Origin: Bradyrhizobium sp. Ash2021
GTDB taxonomy: Bacteria; Pseudomonadota; Alphaproteobacteria; Rhizobiales; Xanthobacteraceae
Assembly (NCBI RefSeq): GCF_031202265.1
Contig: NZ_CP100604.1
Coordinates: 5,376,501 to 5,440,500, forward strand
DNA length: 64,000 nt
Direction of reading: 5' to 3'
Below are positions 47,172-56,258 of this stretch, in pieces (the stretch's first letter is position 1; the number at the start of each line of letters is the position of its first letter). A program made the translations under genes and the position numbers. The notes under the pieces are model-generated. The model saw only the letters and a program-made list of their open reading frames with translations, did no database searches and was not told the DNA's origin.

Positions 47172-47308
47172 CAATAATCCTGGCCCGGTCGCGTTTGGCG
47201 ACCGCGCCGTCCCACTCGGCCATCTGGGCCGAAATCACCAGCTTCTCGTTAACGGTCATTCCGGCATAAGCTGGCACTGAATAGCTCCAGATGATTCGGA
47301 GATGACCG

Positions 47309-47722
47309 ATGCTGCGCTGGATGATGCCATTGCTTCTCGCGGTCTTTGCGGTCGGAACCGCCGCCGCAGCCGACGGGCCCGTGGCCACCAAGCGGGCCGC
47401 CTATCGCGCCGCCAGCAAACTGCCGCCGGGCCTGCCCCGCACCCATTACAAATACCGGACGACCGTTGCGCCCGCCGCGCCGCCCTATGGCCGGCGGGTC
47501 TATGTCGAGGAAGAGCCGGAAGTGCTGTTCACGCCGTCGAGTGGATACGTTCCATACGTCCCGCCGCTGGTCGGCACCCCGCTACTGCCGGGCTCATCGG
47601 CGCTCCCGGGCTATTATGGACGGGCGTTCGATTACAACTACCAGGGCCCCTATTACGGCGGCCCCTATGTGAGCTACTGGAACCGGCTGCCCTACGCCTG
47701 CGGCGTGTACGGCTATTGCTGA
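47309..47722 (+). CDS. Secreted Tyr/Pro/Gly-rich hypothetical protein
   Basis: A 137-aa exported protein with a clean signal peptide (MLRWMMPLLLAVFAVGTAAAAD). The mature part is rich in Pro, Tyr and Gly (YVPYVPPLVGTPLLPG; YNYQGPYYGGPYVSYW) and has two Cys near the C-terminus. GGAG precedes ATG 47309. Similar small proteins of unknown role are frequent in Bradyrhizobium. The stop is only a few bases from the FTR1 remnant on the opposite strand. Confidence 0.75.
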   Translation: MLRWMMPLLLAVFAVGTAAAADGPVATKRAAYRAASKLPPGLPRTHYKYRTTVAPAAPPYGRRVYVEEEPEVLFTPSSGYVPYVPPLVGTPLLPGSSALPGYYGRAFDYNYQGPYYGGPYVSYWNRLPYACGVYGYC

Positions 47723-47729
47723 AGACGGC

Positions 47730-48046
47730 TTAGGGTTTGGCCGTCCGCACCGCTGCCTTGTCCTCGCGCGCCAGCCCACCGAATAGGTTGCGAGCGCAAA
47801 CACGATCACCAGGAGCTGCGCCGACAACGCCTCCAGCGTCGGGTTGAGCCCGAGCGCACCGAGCCAGGAGACGCTCTTAAGCTCGGTGAACGGCAGCATC
47901 GCCTGTTCCTGGAATTCCTGCACGGCTTCGCCGATGAATTTGATCGCCATCGCGAACAGGAATGCGGAGGTGATGATGAACAGCGGCCGCAGCGGAATCT
48001 TCCGGGCGATCGGGTTGATGAAATAGAACAACACGCCTGCGATGCT
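47730..48046 (-). pseudogene. Broken FTR1-type iron permease, C-terminal remnant
   Basis: About 100 codons of the end of a high-affinity iron permease: membrane segments FYFINPIARKIPLRPLFII, SAFLFAMAIKFIGEAVQEFQ and SWLGALGLNPTLEALSAQLL. An in-frame TGA lies four codons upstream of the matching region and no REXXE motif segment is present, so the N-terminal three quarters are gone. Near the end, the frame giving LATYSVGW must shift to reach a sensible terminus (LAREDKAAVRTAKP, TAA at 47730). It is therefore truncated and probably frameshifted. Confidence 0.7.
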
Positions 48047-48140
48047 TCAAGTAAAGCAGCCCTGCGCCACACAAACGCGTCAACCGATCGCGCCGCGACA
48101 AAAGCCCTGCAATACGGGGACTTCTGCCGATTGCGGCAGA

Positions 48141-49232
48141 TTAGCCGGGCTGCCCGACCGGCAAAACCAGCTTTGGCTGATCGGTCTCGACCCGGCGCGA
48201 AGCCAGCCGTTCGGCCTGGAGCACCGCGAGCGTCAGCACCACGATCGCAACGGCCTGGTGGGTCAATGCGAGATCGATCGGCACCTGGTTGAGCAGCGTG
48301 AGGATGCCGAGCACAGCCTGCAGCGTGATCGCCAGAAGCAACGACCAGGCGCCGCCGATCACCGCGGACCCGGCGCGCGAACGAACCGCGTCGAATACGT
48401 GCAGCGCCGCCAGCGCCAGCAACGCATAGGCGGTCATGCGATGTTCGAACTGCACAGTCAGCGTATTGTCGAACAGATTGCGCCACCAAGGCTGCTCGAA
48501 CCACAACCGCGACGCCGATGGAATGAACGCGCCGTCGATATCGGGCCAGGTGTTGTAGACCCTGCCCGCACGCAAGCCCGCCACCAGCGCGCCGAAATAG
48601 AGCTGCACGAAGGTCAGCGCCAGCAGGATCATGCTGGTGATTTTCAGCCGTAGCGGCGCCGTGAGCTGTGCTCGCTCTTTCAACCGCCGCAGCGTCCAGA
48701 CGATGGCGGCAAAGATCAGTAGCGCCAGCACCAGATGCGTCGCCAGCCGATATTGCGAAACCTCGACCCGCGCTGAAAGCCCCGAGGCCACCATCCACCA
48801 GCCGACCGCGCCCTGCAGCGCGCCGAGCCCGAAGATCAGCCACAGCCGCCGCTTCAGCTCACGCCCCATCATGCCGCGCCACAGGAAGAACAGGAACGGC
48901 AGCAGATAGACCACGCCGATCGCGCGCCCGAGCAGCCGGTGGCTCCATTCCCACCAGAAGATGGTCTTGAACTCGGCCAGATTCATCCCGGCATTGAGTT
49001 CGCGATATTGCGGAATGGTCTTGTAAGCTTCGAACGCCTGCGTCCATTGCGCCTCGGTCAGCGGTGGCAACGCGCCGGTGACCGGTTTCCACTCGACGAT
49101 CGACAATCCGGATTCCGTCAGCCGCGTGGCGCCGCCGACCAGCACCATGATCGCGATCAGGGCGGCGACCGAAAACAGCCACCACCGGATGGCGCGGTTT
49201 TGCGGGGCCTGTAGTGCGGAATTACCGGTCAT
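48141..49232 (-). CDS. ctaA: Heme A synthase (COX15 type)
   Basis: A 363-aa inner-membrane enzyme that oxidises the heme O methyl group to give heme A for cytochrome c oxidase. Eight membrane helices are visible. The heme-ligand histidines are in [33 protein letters not shown] and [32 protein letters not shown] is the family signature after helix 1. Length matches the alphaproteobacterial (type 2) form, which lacks the cysteine pair of the Bacillus type. It is divergent from the DUF2842 gene with a 98-base gap. Confidence 0.95.
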   Translation of the reverse strand: MTGNSALQAPQNRAIRWWLFSVAALIAIMVLVGGATRLTESGLSIVEWKPVTGALPPLTEAQWTQAFEAYKTIPQYRELNAGMNLAEFKTIFWWEWSHRLLGRAIGVVYLLPFLFFLWRGMMGRELKRRLWLIFGLGALQGAVGWWMVASGLSARVEVSQYRLATHLVLALLIFAAIVWTLRRLKERAQLTAPLRLKITSMILLALTFVQLYFGALVAGLRAGRVYNTWPDIDGAFIPSASRLWFEQPWWRNLFDNTLTVQFEHRMTAYALLALAALHVFDAVRSRAGSAVIGGAWSLLLAITLQAVLGILTLLNQVPIDLALTHQAVAIVVLTLAVLQAERLASRRVETDQPKLVLPVGQPG

Positions 49233-49330
49233 GGAAGCCGTTTCTGGAACCCGTGCTTGATTGAATTGGCGCGCCCCTTATAGTCCGCCCCTTCCTGCGC
49301 GCAACTAGCCGAAGGCTTCACTTATCCGCC

Positions 49331-49537
49331 ATGACGATACGCACCCGCAAATTGTTCGGAACCATCGCTCTGCTGATGCTGGTCGTGGTGTGGTCGCTGA
49401 TGGGGATGACGGTGGCGCAGACGCCATGGCTTGCCAATTCCGGCCTGCTGCAGGCCATCTTTTATGTCGTAGCCGGACTTGGCTGGGTGCTGCCGGCGAT
49501 GCCGATCATCAGCTGGATGTCGCGGCCCGACGTCTAG
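49331..49537 (+). CDS. DUF2842 small membrane protein
   Basis: A 68-aa protein with two membrane helices (ALLMLVVVWSLMGMTVA and AIFYVVAGLGWVLPAMPIISWM). The pattern LQAIFYVVAGLGWVLPAMPII is that of the DUF2842 family, found next to ctaA or nearby genes in alphaproteobacteria. Its stop overlaps the final codons of the deacetylase on the other strand (49534-49537). Confidence 0.88.
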   Translation: MTIRTRKLFGTIALLMLVVVWSLMGMTVAQTPWLANSGLLQAIFYVVAGLGWVLPAMPIISWMSRPDV

Positions 49538-50652
49538 GTCGGGGCGCGCCCGGCTGGCCTCTCCGGCGCGAAAAATGCGCCGGACAGCATCACGCGCATC
49601 ATGCGAAGCGAGCGCTGCCGCCCGTCCCAGGCAAGGCGCGGCAGCGCGTGCAGGTTGCCGCGCCCCTGCGCCTGCACCGCACCCGAAATCGCCGATGCGG
49701 CGCTGATAAAACCGATCTCCTTGGCCATCGTCGCATGCGCCCGGCGCCAGGATTCGCGGTCGCCAAAGGGATAGGCGAAATGGTGGATTCCGCGACGAAA
49801 GGCGGCCTCGGCGACCGCCTTGCCCATCGCCATCTCGCGCTGCGCGTCGACATCCCGCAAGTTCGCCAGCACCGGATAGTTCACCGTCGCGCTTCCGATC
49901 GTCACATTCGGATCGGCGGCGAGTTTTGCCAGATCGTCCCAGTCCATCGATGCGCTGCGTGACAGCGCCGCCAGGTCGACGGCGTACCGCTTGCAGAGAT
50001 CGTTGATCGCGAATGAAAGATCCGGCGGCGTCAGCGTCCGCATCCAGCTCGCGAGAAATTCATAGACTTCGACTTTCTCCGGCGTACTGCGGATCGTGAA
50101 GCGGCGTTCCCTGCGATCAATCACCAGGCTCAGGCGGTCTTCGCGCCCGATCATGTCCTCGAGCGCCAGCCACCAGGCCTCCCCAACCCCGTCCGGAAAC
50201 GCAGTCGGCAGGTAAACGGTGAAGGGCACGCCGTGCCGGGACAACACCGGATAAGCCGATGCCATTACATCCTTGTAGCCGCCATCGAAGGTCAGGCTGA
50301 CAAACCGCTTCGGCTGCGGCAGCGTGACCGCCCGCCGGCATACCTCGTCCATCGAGACGATATCGAACTTCCAGCGTTTTAACGCCCGGATCGTTCTATC
50401 GAGAAATTCCGGCGTGATTTCCCGGGACTTTAGCGGCTGAAACCGAACCGAACGGCGCGGCCGCACGCGCTCGAACCGCAGCACGACACCGGCGCCGCCG
50501 GCCCGCCGCTGCTTCAGGCGCGCGAAGCCGCTGAAATAAGCAAGCTCCATCTGCGCCCGCTGCAAAAACCGGTTATCCGATGCCAACGTCCCGTCCCTGA
50601 TTCCGGCCGCGCGCCCCGCCGCGACCGCATTGTTATTACTCTTTGTTGACAT
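49534..50652 (-). CDS. Polysaccharide deacetylase family protein
   Basis: A 372-aa CE4-type NodB-homology protein. RFVSLTFDGGYKDVMASAYPVL holds the catalytic motif (normally TFDDG; here TFDGGYKD, so one Asp is replaced and activity may be altered). HHFAYPFGDRESWRR gives the later metal/active-site segment. No signal peptide is seen. ATG 50652 is chosen (MSTKSNNN) over a longer frame without support. It is divergent from the FemAB/GNAT-like gene and lies at the left end of the exopolysaccharide region, suggesting modification of that polymer. Confidence 0.82.
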   Translation of the reverse strand: MSTKSNNNAVAAGRAAGIRDGTLASDNRFLQRAQMELAYFSGFARLKQRRAGGAGVVLRFERVRPRRSVRFQPLKSREITPEFLDRTIRALKRWKFDIVSMDEVCRRAVTLPQPKRFVSLTFDGGYKDVMASAYPVLSRHGVPFTVYLPTAFPDGVGEAWWLALEDMIGREDRLSLVIDRRERRFTIRSTPEKVEVYEFLASWMRTLTPPDLSFAINDLCKRYAVDLAALSRSASMDWDDLAKLAADPNVTIGSATVNYPVLANLRDVDAQREMAMGKAVAEAAFRRGIHHFAYPFGDRESWRRAHATMAKEIGFISAASAISGAVQAQGRGNLHALPRLAWDGRQRSLRMMRVMLSGAFFAPERPAGRAPT

Positions 50653-50714
50653 TTCCCTGCGAAGGTCGCGCCCAAGCCGAAAATTGTAAACAATTTCATA
50701 TAGCGGGTGTTGCG

Positions 50715-51905
50715 ATGACCATGGCTGCCGCGATCGAGGGTCAAACGGCGGAAGCAACGGCGTGGTCGAAGCCGAGCCACATTGCCGGCATCGACATCAT
50801 CCACGATCTCGCCGCCGCGGAAGCGATCTGGCGCGGCCTCGAAAGCCCAAAACAATCCTTCACATCGTATCAGCGCTTTGACTTCGTCGCCGCATGGCAG
50901 CGCGATGTCGGCGCGCGCGAAGGTCTCGTCCCCTTCATCGTGATTGCATTCGATGCCGAGCGCCGGCCGCTGCTGCTGCTGCCGCTGGCGCTCCGGCATG
51001 CGTATGGCGTGCGCAGCGCCGGCTTCATGGGCGGCAAGCACTCGACCTTCAACATGGCATTGTGGGACAAGGATTTCGCCGCGAACGCGACGCCAGCCGA
51101 TCTCGAGGCCTTGATCGCGGCCTTGGCGGAACGTTCCGAAGCCGATGTGCTCGCGCTGCATCAGCAGCCCCTGCGCTGGCGCGATCTGCCGAACCCGCTG
51201 GCGCTGCTGCCGCACCAACCCTCCGCCAACGACTGCCCGTTGCTGACGATGGAACCGGGCGCAACGCCCGCGACGCTGGTCAGCAACTCTTTCCGCCGTC
51301 GCCTGAAGGGCAAGGAGCGCAAGCTGCAGCCGCTGCCCGGCTATCGCTATCACGTCGCGACCGAAGACGCCGAGATCACGCGGCTGCTGGACTGGTTCTT
51401 CCGCGTCAAGCCGTTGCGGATGGCCGAACAGAAGCTGCCCAACGTGTTCGCCGAACCCGGCGTCGAGGATTTCATCCGCAACGCCTGCACGACGCGGCTC
51501 GTCAACGGCGGAAGGGCGATCGACATCCACGCGCTCGATTGCGACGAAGAGGTGATCGCGATCTTCGCCGGCGTCGCCGACGGTCATCGCTTTTCGATGA
51601 TGTTCAACACCTACACGATGTCGGGCAATTCGAAATACAGCCCCGGCCTGATCCTGATGCGCGACATCATCGACCACTTCGCCGCACTCGATTATCGCGC
51701 CTTCGATCTCGGCATCGGCTCGGACGAATACAAGCGGCTGTTCTGCAAGAGCGACGAACCGATCTTCGACAGTTTCATTCCCCTGAGCGCACGCGGCAAG
51801 ATGGCCGCCGCGGCGATGTCCGGCCTCAACCGCACCAAGCGCATGGTGAAGCATAATCCGGCGCTGCTGGAGATGGCGCAAAAGCTGCGCAGCGCGTTCC
51901 GCTAG
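50715..51905 (+). CDS. FemAB/GNAT-like acyltransferase of polysaccharide loci (BioF2-like domain)
   Basis: A 396-aa cytoplasmic protein. The C-terminal half has the GNAT_6/BioF2-like pattern (SNSFRRRLKGKERKLQ, then IFAGVADGHRFSMMFNTYTM and YSPGLILMRDIIDHFAALDYRAFDLGIGSDEYK). These proteins are common in bacterial exopolysaccharide and cellulose loci and probably acylate sugar or lipid intermediates; the donor and acceptor are unknown. ATG 50715 is used. It is divergent from the deacetylase with a 62-base gap, and the two probably act on the same polymer. Confidence 0.8.
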   Translation: MTMAAAIEGQTAEATAWSKPSHIAGIDIIHDLAAAEAIWRGLESPKQSFTSYQRFDFVAAWQRDVGAREGLVPFIVIAFDAERRPLLLLPLALRHAYGVRSAGFMGGKHSTFNMALWDKDFAANATPADLEALIAALAERSEADVLALHQQPLRWRDLPNPLALLPHQPSANDCPLLTMEPGATPATLVSNSFRRRLKGKERKLQPLPGYRYHVATEDAEITRLLDWFFRVKPLRMAEQKLPNVFAEPGVEDFIRNACTTRLVNGGRAIDIHALDCDEEVIAIFAGVADGHRFSMMFNTYTMSGNSKYSPGLILMRDIIDHFAALDYRAFDLGIGSDEYKRLFCKSDEPIFDSFIPLSARGKMAAAAMSGLNRTKRMVKHNPALLEMAQKLRSAFR

Positions 51906-51946
51906 CGTGATCACATTAATCCGCGCGACGCATTTGCACTGTCTTT

Positions 51947-52043
51947 CGTCATCCTGAGGTGCGCGCTCTTGCGCGCCTCGAAGGATGAGTACGGCCCGTG
52001 GCCCATCCTTCGAGGCTCGCTCCGCTCGCACCTCAGGATGACG
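51947..52043. repeat. Intergenic palindromic repeat, CGTCATCCTGAGGTGCG family
   Basis: CGTCATCCTGAGGTGCG on the left and CGCACCTCAGGATGACG on the right enclose GCGCGCCTCGAAGGATG and CATCCTTCGAGGCTCG, forming a long two-part hairpin. I recall this as a dispersed family in Bradyrhizobium. Confidence 0.85.
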
Positions 52044-52083
52044 TCCCGCGCAAATCTCTGATTCAATTTTCAAAGAGCCCAGC

Positions 52084-52250
52084 CGTCATTGCGAGCTAAT
52101 GGTTCGGCGCAAACGCGCGCCCTCTCCTCCGTCATTGCGAGCCACCGGGTCGCGCGAATGCGCGCCCGAAGACAGGCTCCGCGAAGCAATCCATCGCACC
52201 GCGGAAAAGGAAGAATGGATTGCTTCGTCGCTTCGCTCCTCGCAATGACG
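52084..52250. repeat. CGTCATTGCGAG family repeat, copy 3, with a partial extra copy
   Basis: A partial copy (CGTCATTGCGAGCTAATGG to the ACGCGCGC segment) is directly followed at 52130 by a full copy ending CTCCTCGCAATGACG at 52250. Confidence 0.85.
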
Positions 52251-52311
52251 AACCCACACGCACGTTCACGATCTCGCCGCGCAGTGCGCCCGAGTCGTGC
52301 AAGCTAACTTT

Positions 52312-52834
52312 CGCCCTCGAAAACAGAGGGCGCAGGGAAAGCCGGATGCACGCTGCACCCGCGGTCTCGCGTGCAAGATGTGCATAAGAACACGCACACG
52401 AGCATACAGGTTCAGCGGAGGCTATCCGGCCTTCCCTGCGCAATGGTTTGACGGCTTATGCCGCGCTCTCCCCGGCGACGAATTCGTCTTGTCACCGTCA
52501 TCGGCGAATTGGCGATGTGTCCGCGCCCGGTTGGGCCGAGACGTCTCCGCCGACTTGACACCAGCAACGGGTGCCAGGACCACACGGTTTTGCCGTACGC
52601 CGCAACATCGTTCGTCTGCGCGCTGTCATCGCTCACGGGAAACCCGCCCTGCGATCCCTTGCGCGCTCAACGCTGCCGCGTCCACCGCATCCCGTTCCAA
52701 CGTTCGTGACGATGGCCAACGCCCCTCTTCCGGAACGGGACGGCGGGATTTCTACCGGTGATTTGGGTCGGTTGAAAACAGGAATATTTTCTCTACAGCC
52801 TCTTGACAAGAAAATCTGATTTGCCCGTCGGGCA
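52312..52834 (-). repeat. About 530-bp dispersed repeat, right copy (inverted)
   Basis: Contains in inverted order the segments seen at 36667-37200: TCTCCCCGGCGACGAATTCG, GCAACGGGTGCCAGGACCAC, ACGCTGCCGCGTCC and TTTGCCCGTCGGGC at its right end. The two copies face each other across about 15 kb. With the smaller repeats it fills the gene-free stretch 51906-52895. Confidence 0.8.
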
Positions 52835-52895
52835 GCAATTGTGGGATGGGTACCACCGACGTACTTTATCTGGTTCGCGAGTTGGAGAAGTCCAA

Positions 52896-53256
52896 TGACA
52901 CTCGGTCCCATCGAAGCCGTGCGGGTGTTCACGACAAAACTCGCCGAGGCGCGGCGCTTTTATCCGGACACGCTTTACCGGAGGTTCTTGCCAACGAAAC
53001 GATAGCCATGTTCGATACCGGTCAAGCCAAACTCATTGTCGAATATGTCGACCCCGGTGATCCGGAGGCCGCAGGCCTGGTAGCCCGCTTCACGGCATTC
53101 TCCTTTACCGTCACCAACATGGAGGCGACGCTGAATGACCTTCGGAAACTCGGGATTGAATGGCTCGGCATAGCAGAGCGTCAAACGTGGGGCGGTCTGC
53201 TCTCCCACTTCAAAGACCCTGACGGCAACATCCTCACGCTTGTCGAATATCCCTGA
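52896..53256 (+). pseudogene. Frameshifted VOC (glyoxalase/bleomycin-resistance) family gene
   Basis: The ATG at 52896 opens a good N-terminus (MTLGPIEAVRVFTTKLAEA, then RFYPDTL) but this frame stops at TAG soon after. The rest of the domain (LPEVLANETIAMFDTGQAKL, FTVTNMEATLNDLR, HFKDPDGNILTLVEYP) is in the neighbouring frame and reads through to TGA 53256. The shift lies at GACACGCTTTACC, where two bases seem lost compared with the usual DTLGLPE. The gene is either recently inactivated or carries a sequencing error. Confidence 0.8.
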
Positions 53257-53323
53257 TGTGGCAATCGCGCGGCCGCCGCAATCGTACTTCGGAATCCGTC
53301 AGGGCGGCTATTGCGATCCGATG

Positions 53324-53420
53324 CGCGTAATCCGCCGATCGGCGAACGCGCGACGATCATTCGACATGCGGCGTAGGATCACACATGATGCGCTCGCGTC
53401 AGCGGCATGGCGGATTACGC
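53324..53420. repeat. Palindrome-bounded intergenic repeat
   Basis: GCGTAATCCGCC near 53324 and its inverse GGCGGATTACGC near 53409 bound an approximately 95-base segment. The remainder of the gene-free stretch 53257-53587 shows nothing further. Confidence 0.6.
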
Positions 53421-53587
53421 CTTCCGCCTTCGCTCCTTGAGCGAGGGCGGACGGGGTTGGCTCCAATCCGCCCTGGGCTCTGTTTCTGATTTACATACGC
53501 AGCCCCGCCCGCTGCGCCGGTTCCTCCGCGCGCGGGGACCCCCCTCACGTCAACCACCGTCAGCGTATCGCGCGATGGTCAACGTAC

Positions 53588-53806
53588 TTAGTAGCCTGAT
53601 TTGGCCTTTGCACTGCCAGTCGTTTTTTCGGTCGCCGTTCCACTCGACATGCCGGTCGTGGTGCCGGGCGCCATCTTCTTCTGCGCATGATGCATCTTGT
53701 GGGGATTGTGCATCTTGTCGGTCTTTTGGGTCGACACCGCGCCTGCGGCCGTCGGAGCGACGATGAGGCCAACCGCGACCGCTCCCGCCATGAGTGCTTT
53801 GAACAT
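53588..53806 (-). CDS. Small secreted protein
   Basis: A 72-aa exported protein with a signal peptide (MFKALMAGAVAVGLIVAPTAAGA). The mature 50 residues are rich in Lys, Met, His, Thr and Ser (KMHNPHKMHHAQKKMAPG), with His-Met spacing that could bind a metal such as copper; this is only a suggestion from composition. AGGAGA precedes ATG 53806. No family is recognised. Confidence 0.65.
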   Translation of the reverse strand: MFKALMAGAVAVGLIVAPTAAGAVSTQKTDKMHNPHKMHHAQKKMAPGTTTGMSSGTATEKTTGSAKAKSGY

Positions 53807-53954
53807 GACGAATCTCCTGTCAGTTTGCCCCAAGGAAAACCGGCGGATTGATAAAAAGTTCCTTTTGCGCACGCTCACTCGGCCGGAAAATGCTCCGCGT
53901 CGCGGATTGGAGGCGACCTCGTCCGCCCTACGGCTTGCGGTCTCTGCCGCGTTC

Positions 53955-56258
53955 TCACGCCGCCACGACGCGCGGGCCCACTTCAACCGCGTCCATTGCC
54001 TGGCACGGCCCGCTCAGCATTGTCACTTCGGAGAAGCCGACCGCGCGGAGCTGATCGCACATCAGCATGCGGGCCTCCTCTGCCATCGAGGCGTCCGGCA
54101 CCACCACGGCGCACGCCTGCGCGGTCAGCAGTTCCGCCGGCAGGTCGGAGGCGGCGCCGGCATCCAGCAGCACGTGGTCGTAGACCCTGAGCAGCGCGTC
54201 GATCGCAAGCATCAGGCGCGGCGACTGCAGCAGCGCGCGGTCGAAACCCGGACGGCCGGCGCTGACGAGATGGACCCGCGACAGCCGGTCCTTGGTGATG
54301 ATCTGCGCGAACGAGGCTTCGCCCTGCATCAGTTCCGCAAGGCCCGGTGCAGTCGGATCGGCCGACACCGCGGGGATCGTCAACGACGATGCCGCAAGAT
54401 CGACCACCACGACCTTCATCCGGCGCGACATCAGGCGGGCCAGTGTCAGCGCGGTTAGCGTAATGCTCTCGCTCGCGGCGGTGCCGAGCACCGTCACCTT
54501 GTGCGCCGATGTGCCGGCATCGACGAGCGTCTCGGCCAATTGCTCGATTTCGCCGATGGCTGTCGCGACCTCGATCTGCGGCTCGCGCAACGCGGGCTCC
54601 GGCTCGGATTCCTGCTCAAGTCCGGATTCGGGCTCAGGCTCAAGCGCGGGTTCGGCGTCGGCTTCGACCGCCGGCGCACGGACCGGCGTGCGCCGTGCCG
54701 CCGCTGACGGCGCGAATACGGCGACCGCGCGCGGCGCGGTCATGCGCAGCAACTCGCCGGTCACGATCGCGCCGGCCGAGAGCAGCAAGGTTGCCAGCGT
54801 CGCAATCAGCACGATCGGCAGCTTCTTCGGATAGGCCGGCGTATTGGAGACGGTGGCGCGCGAGATGATGCGGCCATCGGCCGGCGCCGCCTCGATATTC
54901 TCGCGGGTATTGGCCTCGCGGTATTTCGCAAGATAGGATTCGAGGAGATCGCGCTGCGCCTTGGCTTCGCGCTCGAGCGCGCGCAGCTGGACATCCTGGC
55001 CGTTGTTCGAGGACGCCTGCTTCTTCAATTGATCGAGGCTGGCGCTCAGGCCCTCGACCCGGCCGCTGGCGATGCGTGAATCATTGTCCAGCGAGCGGGA
55101 GACCTTGCCCGCCTCCTCGCGGATCTGGCGATCGATGTCGGCAAGCTGGGCCTTCAACTCCTTGATGCGCGGATGGCCGTCGAGCAAGGTCGAGGACTGC
55201 TCGGCCAGCTGCGCGCGCAGCGTCACCCGCTGTTCGGAGAGGCGGCGGATCAGTTCGGAATTGAGCACTTCGGAAGCCTCGATCGGCTTGCCGCTCTGAA
55301 GCATTTCCTTGATCAGTCGCGCCTTGGACTCCGCGTCCGACTTCAGCGCGCGGGCGTTGTTCAATTGCGTGTTCAGCTCGCCCATCTGCTGGTTGGAGAG
55401 CGTGGTGTTGTTGGTGCCGACGAACAGGCTCGACTTCGAGCGGAAATCCTCGACGCGCGATTCGGCGTCCGCGACCTTCTTGCGCAGGCTCTCGATCTCG
55501 GCCGCCAGCCACTGGCCGGCGGATTTGGCCTGCGCCTGCCGCGCACCCTGCTGCAGCACCAGATAGCCCTCGGCGATCGAGTCGGCGACGCGCGCCGCAA
55601 GCTCGGGGTCGCGCGACTGGAATTCGACGACGACGACACGCGACTTGTCGACCGCATACGCCGTGAAGCGGTCGTAATAGGCGTCGAGCACGCGCTCTTC
55701 CGGCGTCAGCGAGAACGGATCGCGCCCGATTCCGAACAGCGCCAGCAGCGACCGCAGCGGTGAAAGGCCCCGCAGCACCGGATCGAATTCCGGCCGTTCG
55801 GCAAGCTTGTTCTTCCTGATGATCTCGCGGGCGAGATCGCGCGACTGCAGCAACTGCACCTGGCTCGTCACCGCCTCGGCGTCGAGCGCATTGCGTTCCT
55901 CGCTGCGCTCGCCGTTCGGCCGCAGAAACACGTTCTCGCGGCCATCGATCAGGATGCGCACTTCCGATTTGTAGCGGGGGGAGACGATATTGACGGCGGC
56001 GATCGACAGCACGGCGGCGAGCACCGTCGGGACGATGATCCAGCTCCGCCTGCGCATCAGCGCCTGACCGAGCGCGTGCAAATCCAGATCGCCGGACTCC
56101 GGCGTTGCGACCGGCTTTGCGACAACCGGTTCGGAGGCAACGGGCTTGGAGGCAACGGGCTTGGAGGCAACGGGCTTGGAGGCAACGGGCGCAGGCTTCG
56201 AAATCACCCGCTGCACCACCGCCCTGTACTTGCCCGTACGCCAGAACGCTAAACGCAT
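53955..56258 (-). CDS. Exopolysaccharide chain-length/export protein (Wzz/GumC type) with a degenerate kinase-like C-terminus
   Basis: A 766-aa inner-membrane protein. After a Pro-Val-Ala-Ser-Lys repeat tail (residues 18-48), a first membrane helix (SWIIVPTVLAAVLSIAAVNIV) starts the Wzz domain. Long periplasmic coiled coils follow (about 220-440) and then a second helix (LPIVLIATLATLLLSAGAIV) near 495. A Glu/Pro-rich linker leads to a P-loop-like domain (about 590-765). That domain has no Walker A lysine: the site reads VLGTAASESITLTALTLA, where BY-kinases have GxGKT, and no C-terminal Tyr cluster is seen. It probably controls polymer length without kinase activity. GGGAG precedes ATG 56258. 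It is divergent from the Wza-like gene. Confidence 0.88.
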   Translation of the reverse strand: MRLAFWRTGKYRAVVQRVISKPAPVASKPVASKPVASKPVASEPVVAKPVATPESGDLDLHALGQALMRRRSWIIVPTVLAAVLSIAAVNIVSPRYKSEVRILIDGRENVFLRPNGERSEERNALDAEAVTSQVQLLQSRDLAREIIRKNKLAERPEFDPVLRGLSPLRSLLALFGIGRDPFSLTPEERVLDAYYDRFTAYAVDKSRVVVVEFQSRDPELAARVADSIAEGYLVLQQGARQAQAKSAGQWLAAEIESLRKKVADAESRVEDFRSKSSLFVGTNNTTLSNQQMGELNTQLNNARALKSDAESKARLIKEMLQSGKPIEASEVLNSELIRRLSEQRVTLRAQLAEQSSTLLDGHPRIKELKAQLADIDRQIREEAGKVSRSLDNDSRIASGRVEGLSASLDQLKKQASSNNGQDVQLRALEREAKAQRDLLESYLAKYREANTRENIEAAPADGRIISRATVSNTPAYPKKLPIVLIATLATLLLSAGAIVTGELLRMTAPRAVAVFAPSAAARRTPVRAPAVEADAEPALEPEPESGLEQESEPEPALREPQIEVATAIGEIEQLAETLVDAGTSAHKVTVLGTAASESITLTALTLARLMSRRMKVVVVDLAASSLTIPAVSADPTAPGLAELMQGEASFAQIITKDRLSRVHLVSAGRPGFDRALLQSPRLMLAIDALLRVYDHVLLDAGAASDLPAELLTAQACAVVVPDASMAEEARMLMCDQLRAVGFSEVTMLSGPCQAMDAVEVGPRVVAA
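56133..56190 (-). repeat. 15-bp tandem repeat in the Wzz-like gene
   Basis: GGAGGCAACGGGCTT is repeated about 3.9 times without change, encoding the Lys-Pro-Val-Ala-Ser units near the N-terminus of the protein. Units of 15 bp can be gained or lost without changing the frame. Confidence 0.95.
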
